A DNA stretch of 64,000 nt from Sellimonas catena (GCF_045063725.1 NZ_CP173695.1); one strand, 5' to 3'; shown: positions 17,825 through 26,033, counted from the stretch's first letter. A program made the numbers and translations. The notes: generated from the letters alone by a model not told the origin.

Positions 17825-17850
17825 GGTTCTCCTGACAGGAGAGCCTTTTT
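17825..17850 (+). terminator. terminator of the ktr operon
   Basis: GGTTCTCCT (17825-17833) pairs with AGGAGAGCC (17837-17845, one G-U) around a 3-nt loop, followed by TTTTT. Confidence 0.87.
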
Positions 17851-17936
17851 CGATGTGCAGAACAGTCAAAAAAGAGGTGCATTGTGAGCTGATTTCTATA
17901 TAATAGAAAGCAGGAATGAAAGGAGTGAAACAGACG

Positions 17937-19934
17937 ATGGAAAAGGAAATCTTGTTTGGCGCTGCATACTATCCGGAGTACATGCCGTATGAAAGAGTAA
18001 AAGAGGATATCCGGATGATGAAAGAAGCGGGAATGAATGTGGTGAGAATTGCGGAATCTACATGGAGCACGTTGGAACCGGAAGATGGTGTATTTGATTT
18101 TTCCTATATCGACCAGGTTATAGAAGAAGCCGGTAAAGCCGGAATGAAAGTGATTATCGGGACACCGACCTACGCGGTACCGTCATGGCTTTGCAGGAAA
18201 GATCCGGGTGTACTGGTAGAAACCGGACAGGGAGAGTCTTACTACGGAAGAAGGCAGATTTTCAATCTCCTCAATCCGACCTTCCGATGCCACGCAGAGC
18301 GGGTTATCCGAAAGCTGGCGGAACATACGGCCGGAGCCGGACCGGTAATAGGATTCCAGATTGATAATGAGACAAAACACTACGGAAATATGGGCAGGGA
18401 GATACAAGCCGCATTCAGAAAGGCCATGGAAGAAAAATTTCAAACCACGGAGAATCTGAACAAGGCCTTCGGACTTGCATACTGGAGCAACTCGATTCAT
18501 AACTGGGAGGATTTCCCCGACATGAGAGGCTGTATCAACGGCGGTCTTGCCTCTGAGTTTTCTGCGTTTCAGAGAAAGATGGCAGCGGATTATCTGATGT
18601 GGCAGGCGGATCTGATCCGGGAATACAAGCGGGAAGATCAGTTCATTACCCACAATCTGGATTTTGAATGGAAGAAATTCGGGGCCGATATCGCGCAGGA
18701 CGGCTATTCCTACGGGGTGCAGCCGGACATTAACCATTATGAGGCAGCAAAAGCGCTGACCCTTGCAGGTACGGATATTTACCATCCGACACAGGACGAT
18801 CTGACCGGAGCAGAGACGGCCTTTGGCGGAGATTCGGTCCGAAGTCTCAAAGACAGCGGATATCTTGTTCTGGAATGTCAGGCACAGGCTTTTAAATACT
18901 GGACGCCGTATCCGGGGCAGCTGAGACTTCAGGCATACAGCCATCTGGCATCCGGTGCCATCGGAACACTTTACTGGAACTGGCACTCCATTCACAGCGG
19001 ATATGAGACATACTGGCGGGGAGTTTTAAGCCATGATCTGGACACGAATCCGGTCTACGAAGAAGCCGCTGTTATTGGAAAAGAATGGTCAAAACTGGGA
19101 GAAAAAATCAACGGACTGCAAAAAAAGAACGAGATTGCCCTTGTAATTGACAACCATTCGATGTCAGCATTGAACTGGTTCCCGATTGATAAGGATCTCA
19201 GTTACAACGACGTTGTAAGGTGGATGTATGACAGCCTTTATGAGATGAATCTGGAGTGCGATGTGGTGGATGTCCGGGCGTTGGACCCGTCCAGATATAG
19301 GATGATTGTGACGCCGACGCTTTACAGTGTGCCGGAGGAGATGCTGAAAAAGCTGGAGACATTTGTCAGAAAGGGAGGCGTTCTGGTCAGCTCTTTCCGA
19401 TCCTTTGTGGCGGATGAGTACCTCAGAGTGTACCATGACAAGGCACCGCATATCCTGCACGAATGCTTTGGAATGAGCTACAATCAGTTCACCGAGCCCG
19501 GGCGTACCCGGCTGAAAGGGAAGGAGGTCCGGTATTTCGCGGAACTTTTGAAAATGGAGGAAGCCGAAAGCATGGCGGACTATGAGCATAAATACTGGGG
19601 CCGGTACGCGGGAATGACGCATCACACGTTTGGAGAAGGACATGCATATTATATGGGATGCTGGACCTGCAAAGAAACGCTGAAAGAACTGTACCGGAAG
19701 GCAGCAAAATCCGCCGGAATCTTCTGCCCGGAACTGGCCTGGCCGGTGACAGTAAGAAGCGGAGTGAACCGGGAAGGGAAACAGATTCATTATCTGCTGC
19801 ATTACAGCGAAGAGGAACAGGAAATTCTCTGCCCGTATGATAATGCCGTAGATCTGCTGACCGGGAAATCATACCGGAAAGGGGAGCCAATCTGTCTTTC
19901 GGACTGGGATGTGAAAATACTGGAGGAAGCGTAG
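17937..19934 (+). CDS. GH42 beta-galactosidase
   Basis: This 665-aa glycoside hydrolase family 42 enzyme cleaves terminal beta-galactosides. The N-terminal (beta/alpha)8 barrel has GAAYYPEYMP, the acid/base in GFQIDNE (Glu145) and the likely nucleophile in LVLECQAQ (Glu313). WRGVLSHD and a trimerisation-type domain with a class-I glutamine-amidotransferase-like fold follow (about residues 390-590), then a small C-terminal beta domain. No signal peptide is seen, so it is cytoplasmic and would act on imported oligosaccharides. ATG 17937 is chosen because AAAGGAGTG (17919-17927) is well spaced. A TATAAT at 17899-17904 may be the -10. No sugar transporter is adjacent. Confidence 0.92.
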   Translation: MEKEILFGAAYYPEYMPYERVKEDIRMMKEAGMNVVRIAESTWSTLEPEDGVFDFSYIDQVIEEAGKAGMKVIIGTPTYAVPSWLCRKDPGVLVETGQGESYYGRRQIFNLLNPTFRCHAERVIRKLAEHTAGAGPVIGFQIDNETKHYGNMGREIQAAFRKAMEEKFQTTENLNKAFGLAYWSNSIHNWEDFPDMRGCINGGLASEFSAFQRKMAADYLMWQADLIREYKREDQFITHNLDFEWKKFGADIAQDGYSYGVQPDINHYEAAKALTLAGTDIYHPTQDDLTGAETAFGGDSVRSLKDSGYLVLECQAQAFKYWTPYPGQLRLQAYSHLASGAIGTLYWNWHSIHSGYETYWRGVLSHDLDTNPVYEEAAVIGKEWSKLGEKINGLQKKNEIALVIDNHSMSALNWFPIDKDLSYNDVVRWMYDSLYEMNLECDVVDVRALDPSRYRMIVTPTLYSVPEEMLKKLETFVRKGGVLVSSFRSFVADEYLRVYHDKAPHILHECFGMSYNQFTEPGRTRLKGKEVRYFAELLKMEEAESMADYEHKYWGRYAGMTHHTFGEGHAYYMGCWTCKETLKELYRKAAKSAGIFCPELAWPVTVRSGVNREGKQIHYLLHYSEEEQEILCPYDNAVDLLTGKSYRKGEPICLSDWDVKILEEA

Positions 19935-20029
19935 ATGAAAGCGTTTTTATATACGACAACAGAACAAGTCGAATTTTCCGGAATTTGCTCAGGATTCATG
20001 ACAGGACATTGCCGGTTCTGTATGGCCGG

Positions 20030-20383
20030 GACGGTTAAAAATGAAAGAAACTCTATTTTCTCCGTAGCATATCAGGTCCGAATACGGTTATAAATGGGAA
20101 TTTCTTTTTTTAATCCGTAGTAAAGCAAGTTCTAATACGGTGCGAATAATAGAAAATGGATTTGTAACCGTAGTAAATTGGATCGGGATACGGTTTAAAT
20201 ATAAGAAAATATATTTTTGACCGTACAAACCGCACCTAAAATACGGTTGTAATATGGAAAAATCAATTTGCAACCGTAGAGACCAGGTAAAAAATACGGA
20301 TGAGGGAGCAATAAGTTTGTTTTTAACCGTACCAGCTTCAATAAAATCAGGTTTTGAAGCTAAAAACTTGATTTGTAACCGTA
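20030..20383. repeat. 53-bp-period array 1 of TACGGTT...AACCGTA units (7 units)
   Basis: Seven units of 37 bp each begin with TACGGTT (or a near match) and end with AACCGTA (or CCGTA). They lie at 20030-20066, 20083-20119, 20136-20172, 20189-20225, 20242-20278, 20295-20331 and 20347-20383. The gaps between them are 16 bp (15 before the last), so the period is exactly 53 bp. Unit interiors are AT-rich and loosely alike (ATTTGTAACCGTAG recurs on the right side), while gap sequences differ. The heptamers alternate in orientation, so each unit and each gap can form a hairpin. No gene is supported in 19935-20489. Confidence 0.9.
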
Positions 20384-20442
20384 GAGGAATGCTTGCAGGG
20401 GGCAGGACGCATTCACATGTTTTAATAAAATTGAAAAATCTA

Positions 20443-20468
20443 TGTAACGAAATCATCCTTTTTCGGAT
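20443..20468 (+). promoter_or_regulatory. possible ECF-type promoter before the sigma remnant
   Basis: TGTAAC (20443-20448) and CGGAT (20464-20468) are 15 bp apart and resemble the -35/-10 layout of autoregulated ECF promoters. They stand just upstream of the AAAGGAGGTG ribosome site for the sigma remnant. This is a weak match on two short motifs. Confidence 0.3.
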
Positions 20469-20489
20469 ATATGGGCACAAAGGAGGTGA

Positions 20490-20822
20490 GGGGGAAGATG
20501 CAAAGTTTCCACCTGGCTGTGTCAGATCGCGAAACATCTCTGGTATCAGGAACTGGCGAGGCGCAGGCGGAAAGGCACCAGTGAATTAAATGAAAAGCTT
20601 GCCTCCTCCGGCGCAGATCTGTCCGAGACTGTCTCTATCAGGGAAGAGAAGATGGAACTGTTCAGGAAAGTGCACATTCTGGACGAGACTGCGAAGGAGG
20701 TTGTGTTTCTCAGGCTTACAGGAGCCTTTTCCTTCCGGGAGATCGGAGACATCTTCGGGAAAAACGAAAACTGGGCCAGAGTGACATTTTATCGGGCGAA
20801 ACAAAAACTTGTGAAAGGATGA
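20490..20822 (+). pseudogene. ECF sigma factor remnant (C-terminal part)
   Basis: The open frame 20490-20822 encodes about 110 residues that read as the end of sigma region 2 and all of region 4 of an ECF sigma-70 factor. Motifs are CKVSTWLCQIAKHLWYQEL, REEKMELFRKVHILDE, VVFLRLTGAFSFREIG and NENWARVTFYRAKQKL. No start codon opens this frame: TGA (20487-20489) precedes it directly. A good ribosome site (AAAGGAGGTG) with ATG at 20499 stands upstream, but that ATG reads another frame and stops after 28 codons. The promoter-binding sigma-2 helices are missing. This suggests an internal deletion that joined the leader to mid-gene out of frame. It is followed after 6 bp by its anti-sigma partner. 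Confidence 0.75.
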
Positions 20823-20828
20823 TGAAGT

Positions 20829-21494
20829 ATGAAATTAAATTGTGAAATAATCAGGGATTTACTGCCGAGTTATATTGATGGACTGACAAGCCAGGAGAGC
20901 AACAGACTGGTTGAGGAACATCTGGAAAGCTGTGCAGAATGCAGAGAATATCTGAAGGAAATGCAGGCGGATCTTTCATCAGAGGCTTCTGTAGAAAAGA
21001 ACAAGAAAGCCATCCGGCCATTCCGAAAGCTGAACCGGAGGGTAAAGCAGAGGATTGCGGCAGCGGCTGGAGCTGCGGTACTGGTCTGTGTGGTTCTCTT
21101 CGGAGTAGGAACGTGGTACTATGGCCGCACATGGACTGCGGATTCCTCGGATGTCAAGATGAGCGTGGAAGCCTCGGGGAGCATTGCAACATTAAGATTC
21201 ACCCCACAGGAGGACACAGTCCTCTATGTAGAGGCAGATGAAAACGAGGAAAATACGATTGTGATTACAGAAGGATACCGCAATCCGCTGAAAAAGGTAT
21301 ATCAGAAATCCGCCTATTATGGCTATACATTTATTGATAAAAATACCGTGATGGGGCTGAACGGAAAAAGCACAAAAATTGACGAGGATGATGTGCTGAC
21401 CATCCGGTATGAAGATAAGACAGAAACAATCTCCATGCAGGAACTGGCAAAAGAAGCGCTGGCAAACAATCCGGAACGGACATTCTCTGAATAG
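20829..21494 (+). CDS. zinc-finger anti-sigma factor
   Basis: This 221-aa membrane protein has an N-terminal anti-sigma zinc-binding domain (zf-HC2 type) with Cys5, His31, Cys35 and Cys38 in the HLESCAECREYL motif. A basic stretch (60-74), one membrane helix (about residues 77-98) and an extracytoplasmic domain follow. Such proteins hold an ECF sigma factor inactive until an envelope signal triggers release. The sigma partner encoded just upstream is truncated, so this gene may now be an orphan or control another sigma factor. Its frame is intact. Confidence 0.83.
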   Translation: MKLNCEIIRDLLPSYIDGLTSQESNRLVEEHLESCAECREYLKEMQADLSSEASVEKNKKAIRPFRKLNRRVKQRIAAAAGAAVLVCVVLFGVGTWYYGRTWTADSSDVKMSVEASGSIATLRFTPQEDTVLYVEADENEENTIVITEGYRNPLKKVYQKSAYYGYTFIDKNTVMGLNGKSTKIDEDDVLTIRYEDKTETISMQELAKEALANNPERTFSE

Positions 21495-21532
21495 AGAATG
21501 TCCGCCCGGTCGTTGGGAACAGAAGGGCGGAC
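21477..21532 (+). promoter_or_regulatory. two mutually exclusive hairpins over the anti-sigma stop codon
   Basis: CGGACATTCTCT (21477-21488) pairs perfectly with AGAGAATGTCCG (21493-21504) across the stop codon. GTCCGCCC (21500-21507) pairs with GGGCGGAC (21525-21532). The two stems share bases 21500-21504, so only one can form at a time. Neither is followed by a T tract. They may be a 3-prime stability element or a switching structure. Confidence 0.5.
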
Positions 21533-21572
21533 AAAAGATGAAATAGAGTAAAAGATCAGACGAAAAAAGTAC

Positions 21573-21625
21573 TTTACAATCCTGTAGATATATTGTAAAC
21601 TCTTGGTTAGTTATTGCTAACCAAG
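21573..21625 (+). promoter_or_regulatory. candidate promoter with inverted-repeat operator
   Basis: TTTACA (21573-21578) and TAAACT (21596-21601) are 17 bp apart. Directly downstream, CTTGGTTAG (21602-21610) and CTAACCAAG (21617-21625) form a perfect 9-bp inverted repeat with a 6-nt centre. No T tract follows, so this looks more like a repressor site or leader hairpin than a terminator. Confidence 0.45.
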
Positions 21626-21646
21626 AAAAGACTTGCAGGAGGTACT

Positions 21647-22009
21647 ATGACAATATTAAATCTGATTATGACTGTTATTTCATTGATACTGCTGATCCTC
21701 TGTATTATGGCACCCTTTCGGAAAAGCGGTGCGGCAAGAGGACACCAGATGATTCAGGCGGTTTTAAAGCCCCACACGATCTATGGGATTCTCCTCCTTG
21801 TGACATCACTTGTCCACGGAATTCTCTCCGGAAACAACCCGGCGATGATGAGCGGAAAGCCGGCATGGCTCTGCCTGTTGATTCTTCTGATTTTCTCGGC
21901 GTTCAAAGGCAAGATGAAGACCAGAAACTGGATCAAAATCCACAGAGTACTTTCAGTATTGCTCTGCCTTCTGATTGTGGTACATATTGTACATGCCATT
22001 GTAGTATAA
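21647..22009 (+). CDS. small four-helix membrane protein, possibly haem-binding
   Basis: This 120-aa protein has four predicted membrane helices. Histidine pairs about 14 residues apart occur in two helices (KPHTIYGILLLVTSLVHGIL and the final helix with IHRVLSVLL and IVVHIVHAI). That spacing is typical of bis-histidine haem b membrane proteins, such as cytochrome b561-like or ferric-reductase-like domains. ATG 21647 is set by AGGAGG (21637-21642). No named family is confidently recognised. It has its own candidate promoter and operator. Haem binding is inferred from spacing only. Confidence 0.65.
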   Translation: MTILNLIMTVISLILLILCIMAPFRKSGAARGHQMIQAVLKPHTIYGILLLVTSLVHGILSGNNPAMMSGKPAWLCLLILLIFSAFKGKMKTRNWIKIHRVLSVLLCLLIVVHIVHAIVV

Positions 22010-22047
22010 AAGCTACGGTTGGAAATGGAAAAGGCAGCGGATGAACA

Positions 22048-22076
22048 TTGTACTTACACAGTGCGTATGGTACAAT
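22048..22076 (+). promoter_or_regulatory. sigma-A promoter with extended -10
   Basis: TTGTAC (22048-22053), a 17-bp spacer and TACAAT (22071-22076) preceded by TGG form a strong promoter for the 22177 gene. The long in-frame ORF that begins at 22048 therefore starts at the -35 box and is not the true start. Confidence 0.75.
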
Positions 22077-22124
22077 GGATAAAAGAGCAGAAATACAAGT
22101 TGTTCAAGTTTTAGCAACAGATAC

Positions 22125-22158
22125 GACCCTCGAAGCGGCAACTTCGGGGGGGTCTTTT
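22125..22158 (+). promoter_or_regulatory. terminator-like hairpin in the 5-prime leader
   Basis: GACCCTCGAAG (22125-22135) pairs with CTTCGGGGGGGTC (22142-22154, with G-U and bulged G) and is followed by TTTT. It sits between a strong promoter and the start at 22177, so it may be an attenuator or leader-RNA switch. Confidence 0.5.
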
Positions 22159-22176
22159 ACGAGAGGGGCTGTTTTT

Positions 22177-22956
22177 ATGTTAAAGAAAACCGTACTTTCC
22201 GGATGCGCAGCAGGAATCTTTCTGGCAGTATTGGCAGGAACAGTTGTGACAGGGGTAAAAAGTCCGATTGAAAGCCAAATTGCACCGGGACTGAAAAAGG
22301 AAGCAAAAGAGATGAAGTCCTTTTTTCGCTCGCCCGAATCAGAAACAATGATTGCTGAAATACAGAGAAATCTTACAACATCACATACCGGAGAAGAAAA
22401 TTCCGTGGAACTCTATGAGGGCCTGGCGTTTGAACCGAAAAAAGCGTATGAAGTTTACACATTAAAAAGTGAACACGTTATTCGTGAATTTGACCAGAAT
22501 GGCACGTTTAAGGATAATATATCCGAAGAATATGTATTACAGGTACCGCTCAGCAACAGCCAGAATGAACTGGTCGGCCTGACCTTGTTTTATCAGGAGC
22601 AGGGAGGTTTTGAATTAGTCGCCTATGGAGAAATGGAAGAAAAGCAGGAAGTCCTGACAGATATGGAAGAGTTAAACGCACTTGTAAACGGTCAGGAAGA
22701 ACTGAGAGGGCAGAAAGAAATCAAAGATGCAAAAACAGTTGTTCTGTATCAATATAATACATATGCAATTTATATCGAGACAGCAGACGCAGAATATATG
22801 ATTCCGATTTCGGCCAACAACGTCATGACACAATTAGAAGAAAACAGAATTTATACAGCAGAAGAATTTATAGATGTGCTGCGATTGACTTCCAGTGAAG
22901 ATATAAACAGCGAAAACCCGCTAACCTTAAAGGTTGGCGGGTTTCGCTGTTTATAA
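22177..22956 (+). CDS. secreted/membrane-anchored hypothetical protein
   Basis: This 259-aa protein starts MLKKTVLSG and has one N-terminal hydrophobic helix (about residues 5-27) that acts as a signal anchor, followed by a charged, soluble extracytoplasmic region. No domain is recognised. The last 15 or so residues are encoded by the dispersed structured element at 22903-23113, whose first hairpin contains the stop codon. The original C-terminus was therefore probably replaced when the element inserted. The leader carries a terminator-like hairpin. Confidence 0.6.
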   Translation: MLKKTVLSGCAAGIFLAVLAGTVVTGVKSPIESQIAPGLKKEAKEMKSFFRSPESETMIAEIQRNLTTSHTGEENSVELYEGLAFEPKKAYEVYTLKSEHVIREFDQNGTFKDNISEEYVLQVPLSNSQNELVGLTLFYQEQGGFELVAYGEMEEKQEVLTDMEELNALVNGQEELRGQKEIKDAKTVVLYQYNTYAIYIETADAEYMIPISANNVMTQLEENRIYTAEEFIDVLRLTSSEDINSENPLTLKVGGFRCL

Positions 22957-23113
22957 GTTATCTAAAGGAATGAGAGTAAAGTGCGGCACTTTGAAGTGCC
23001 TTACTTTATGAGGGGGGAGATAGTGATTTGTTTATCAACTATCTGATTCTTAGTATAACCAGAAAATGTGTCTAAAATATGTGCAGATCATAAAAGAAAA
23101 CGAAATTTTCTTA
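22903..23113 (+). repeat. dispersed structured element, copy 1
   Basis: This about 210-bp element recurs at 45944-46163. Both copies begin with a long hairpin (ACAGCGAAAACCCG with CGGGTTTCGCTGT; the arms fit apart from one unpaired A) and share a 45-nt block containing AAGGAATGAGAGTAAAGTG. Next comes a variable hairpin (GGCACTT/AAGTGCC here) flanked by GTAAAGT and ACTTTA, which also pair, and then a conserved AGATAGT...ACTATCT stem. The variable hairpin keeps its pairing although its sequence differs between copies, which points to a selected RNA structure. In 22957-23316 nothing else is clear except a 43-residue open fragment ending at 23253. Confidence 0.8.
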
Positions 23114-23316
23114 ATAGAGGATTAAGATTTGCTGGTAGATACTGGATATACCGGGGTGAAACAGGGGTTTTTGAGTAGAAATCCCGGTGGCAATCCGTTA
23201 GGAAAAGTCAAGGACTGTCTGGTGTTGGAAAAACAATATGATAAAAATGTGTAAAAATGAACACGAAATTCCTTAAAAAATGTGTAATAATAACACAGAA
23301 GGGAGCGTGATGGGAC

Positions 23317-24388
23317 TTGAAAAGAACTGCAACAGAAAATCTGCTTAGATGGAAAGAGAGCAAAGAACGTAAGCCGCTCATCCTAAAAGGGGCAAGGCAG
23401 GTAGGAAAAACGTGGTTAATGAAAGATTTTGGCAATCGCTACTATGCTAGTTATGCATATTTTAACTTCAATGAGGAAGAAGAATTGAAATCGATTTTTG
23501 AGAAAAATAAAAATCCGAAGCGAATTGTAGAATTACTTAGTATGCTTACAGGAGAAAAAATTGTACCGGGCGAGACGCTGATTATTCTGGATGAAGTACA
23601 GGAATGTCCGGAAGCGCTGAATTCTTTAAAATATTTCCGGGAGAGTGCAAATGAGTACCATGTTATGGCAGCAGAAAGTCTGCTTGGAATCTTGCTTGCA
23701 AAATCGAAATCCTATCCGGTAGGGCAGGTTAATCTGCTTAATATAGAACCGTTGAAGTTCGATGAGTTTCTTGCTGCTTTGGATGAATCCCTGTATGAAT
23801 ATTATTGTGGAATAGAAATCGGTACTCAAATTGAAGAAATTTTTCTAAACACAATGGAAAAATAAACAGTGGCCGCATTTTGATGGTTTTTCGGAGTATA
23901 GTGACACAGCTTGCAAAAGAGAATGAGAAATTTATATATGGTGTGGTTAGAGAAGGGACCAGAACACCCTCTTCCTGTATTTGACCGGCTTGATGCATTC
24001 AAGTTATTCCTTATGGATACGGGGCTTTTGAAACATATGGTGGGTATTGATAATTCAGCCATACTTTTAAAGGCCGATTATCAATTCAAAGGTGCGCTGA
24101 CAGAAAACTATGTATTGCAACAGCTGAAAGGTCAGTTCTCAGTAGAGCCAAGATACTATTCCACTTCACGGGAGGAGATCGACTTTATTGTTCAGCATGG
24201 GATGGAAACCGTGCCGATTGAGGTGAAGGCAGGGGCAGATAAGTCAGCGGCTTCTTTTAAAAATTATATAAAAAAATACAACCTATGCGGTACGTCTATC
24301 AAAAAGAGAATATCGAAAAGATGGTACAATTACCAATATTCCGCTTTATCTGGCAGGAAAACTTCCGGTATTTTTAGATTAGTTGCCT
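23317..24388 (+). pseudogene. DUF4143-family AAA ATPase, decayed
   Basis: The region reads as a broken ATPase of the AAA/DUF4143 family, normally about 400-430 aa. The N-terminal part (23317-23865, TTG start) keeps the Walker A motif GARQVGKT and Walker B LIILDEVQ, but the usual AAGSLLG motif is AAESLLG. It stops early, with loss of the middle segment. Traces continue as SIVTQLAKENEKFIYG, then in another frame (23911 onward) as FDRLDAFKLFLMDTGLL, KGALTENYVLQQLKG and EIDFIVQHG, the DUF4143 nuclease-like C-terminal part. A further frameshift near 24285 moves the tail NIPLYLAGKLPVFLD into a third frame. At least three lesions make function unlikely. Confidence 0.85.
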
Positions 24389-24411
24389 GATTGCATTGTT
24401 TATTTAGAAAG

Positions 24412-24451
24412 GCCTTCGGTTATCAGGTGTTCTGATAACCGGAGGCTTTTT
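24412..24451 (+). terminator. terminator after the decayed ATPase
   Basis: GCCTTCGGTTATCA (24412-24425) pairs with TGATAACCGGAGGC (24433-24446, one G-U), followed by TTTTT. Confidence 0.88.
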
Positions 24452-24517
24452 GTGAAAAGTGAGGACTGGAGTATATTCCAGAAGCAAATGAAAATGACTT
24501 GTCATTGCCCAAAATAC

Positions 24518-24557
24518 CCCGGGAAGAGACCGTGACAGAAACTCTTCCCGGGTTTTT
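24518..24557. terminator. second terminator, between convergent units
   Basis: CCCGGGAAGAG (24518-24528) pairs perfectly with CTCTTCCCGGG (24542-24552) followed by TTTTT on the plus strand. It lies just beyond the stop of the minus-strand Rpn gene, where the T tract is poorer, and may serve both directions. Confidence 0.75.
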
Positions 24558-24582
24558 ACGCATCCAGACTTGCGGGCGATTC

Positions 24583-25641
24583 TTATGATTCCTTCAACTC
24601 CGGCAGATATTCCGTAATAAATCCCTCCACGGAGGCTGCTCTGGCAGCTCCCTTGACCCAGGTTGTAAGAAGATCCAGATCCTGCTCTTCAAGAATACGT
24701 GTGCGCAGATTGTCAGGCACACGGCCAAGATCTTCTAAAATCGAGAGTACAGATTCCGCTTTCCCCTCTGCTTTGCTTTCTCGTCTGGTTGCCTGCACGT
24801 CATAGTATTCAAAGTGATCGAAAAACATTTTTAAATCCCTCCGTTCAATCTGATCTGTGAAAGTGCCGATCTCTTCTTTCGGGATATTCAGGCGGTGCAA
24901 AAAGGCGGCAACGATCTTTGAAATCAGCTTCAGGAGAGTCTGTGGAGAGTCCCGGCTGATATTCTCAAAGTAGTCGTCCGGAATTTCTTTCAGCTCGTGA
25001 AAATCGGCGGCACTTCTTAGTTTGTCAATCAGCATGATCAAAGACAGTTCATCCTCTTTTTCAATAAGTTCCTGATTAGAATAGCGGGAGAGCGGTACAA
25101 CCAGATACTGAAAGTTTGGAATATATTCTCCCAGAAGATCGGAAAGTGCAGTACGCTCTTGAAAGTTTTTGACGGCTGTCCAGTTCTGTTCCCCATCATA
25201 AAAGACAATCGGAAGAACCGGAGGATACCGGAATCTTTTTAAAGCTGTACATCCGGGCTGCTTCTTTTCCGCTTCTGAGGCATAATCTGTCAGGATCAGG
25301 ACAATATACCGAAGAATCCGGAAAGACATATCATAGTCCACCTTGGTCTGATGCTCGATCAGCGTGATCAGATAAAGCGTGTCCATTTCCCCCTGATTTT
25401 TCAGATGAATCTTCTTGACCGTATCGGAATCCCGTTCTTCCTGCCACATGGAGATGAAGCGGTTTGTGACATCTTCAATATCTTCCGGCTGGACATCTTT
25501 TAAAAGTTCAATATCCGTATATCCCCGAAGAAACTGGGCACAGAGGATGGGATCGCCGAAAATGAGTTTGGCGCTGCTGTCTTTGAATTTTCTGTTTTGA
25601 CTGGTAGTTTTTGTTGTTTGCTCTGTTTGTCTGCTGGTCAT
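24583..25641 (-). CDS. Rpn-family PD-(D/E)XK nuclease/transposase-like protein, copy 1
   Basis: This 352-aa protein belongs to the Rpn/PD-(D/E)XK transposase-like group (Transposase_31 or PDDEXK_2 type). Such proteins are recombination-promoting nucleases that often multiply in genomes. Visible features are IFGDPILCAQFLRGYTDIE near the N-terminus, the nuclease core DTLYLITLIEHQTKVDYDMS with the E-x-Q motif, FRYPPVLPIVFYDG, and a C-terminal helical region. The start at 25641 (ATG on the minus strand) follows GGAAAGGAGA; upstream in-frame codons overlap the promoter. A close paralogue lies at 40737-41828, and homology continues about 240 bp upstream of both genes. Confidence 0.85.
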   Translation of the reverse strand: MTSRQTEQTTKTTSQNRKFKDSSAKLIFGDPILCAQFLRGYTDIELLKDVQPEDIEDVTNRFISMWQEERDSDTVKKIHLKNQGEMDTLYLITLIEHQTKVDYDMSFRILRYIVLILTDYASEAEKKQPGCTALKRFRYPPVLPIVFYDGEQNWTAVKNFQERTALSDLLGEYIPNFQYLVVPLSRYSNQELIEKEDELSLIMLIDKLRSAADFHELKEIPDDYFENISRDSPQTLLKLISKIVAAFLHRLNIPKEEIGTFTDQIERRDLKMFFDHFEYYDVQATRRESKAEGKAESVLSILEDLGRVPDNLRTRILEEQDLDLLTTWVKGAARAASVEGFITEYLPELKES

Positions 25642-25696
25642 AAATCTCCTTTCCGAAGGGAGCAAAGACAAACAGACAGACATTGAAATTAATTCT

Positions 25697-25725
25697 ATTG
25701 TACCAGTGAATAAAGTGAAATACAA
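25697..25725 (-). promoter_or_regulatory. promoter of Rpn copy 1
   Basis: On the minus strand TTGTAT (25725-25720), a 17-bp spacer and TACAAT (25702-25697) with upstream TGG form a strong promoter. The same promoter with identical spacing precedes copy 2. The rest of 25726-26033 holds the conserved upstream homology to copy 2 (to about 25885) and then no clear feature. Confidence 0.78.
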
Positions 25726-26033
25726 TAAACAGCAAGTCCTTTCTATTCTGTTTTCTCTGTTCCCGTCTGTAAAAATGAATCATTGAAAAATATGGCCGAA
25801 CGGCCGGAAATCAAAGGACAAAAAGAATAACTTTCCTGATTTGATTAGGGACAGTATATACCCGGAAGAGGGGAAAAGCAAGGAGAAAACGTCTATTCAT
25901 AGCATATTCCGATAGTTATGACAAAAAAATAAGGCAGAAACAACGAAAAGCTGCACCTTTTTTGAAGTTCAAACCGTCTTTATTTAATAGAGGGACAAAA
26001 GATGGGGAGCAGTAGGTGCAAGGAGGAATTAAC

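Noticed and set aside
19935..20090. 51-codon ORF after the beta-galactosidase gene
   Set aside because: It runs into repeat array 1, has no family resemblance and ends within the second unit.
20030..20383. Reading the 53-bp arrays as CRISPR arrays
   Set aside because: The candidate repeats are strongly degenerate inside, the gaps are only 16 bp, and no cas gene is in the window.
22014..22046. A further TACGGTT unit at 22014
   Set aside because: The heptamer is present once, but no CCGTA-type partner lies at the 37-bp unit distance.
22969..23056. Small ORFs inside the dispersed element (such as MRGEIVICLSTI) as type I toxins
   Set aside because: They differ in length and frame between the two copies, while RNA pairing is kept, so an RNA or DNA structure explains the element better.
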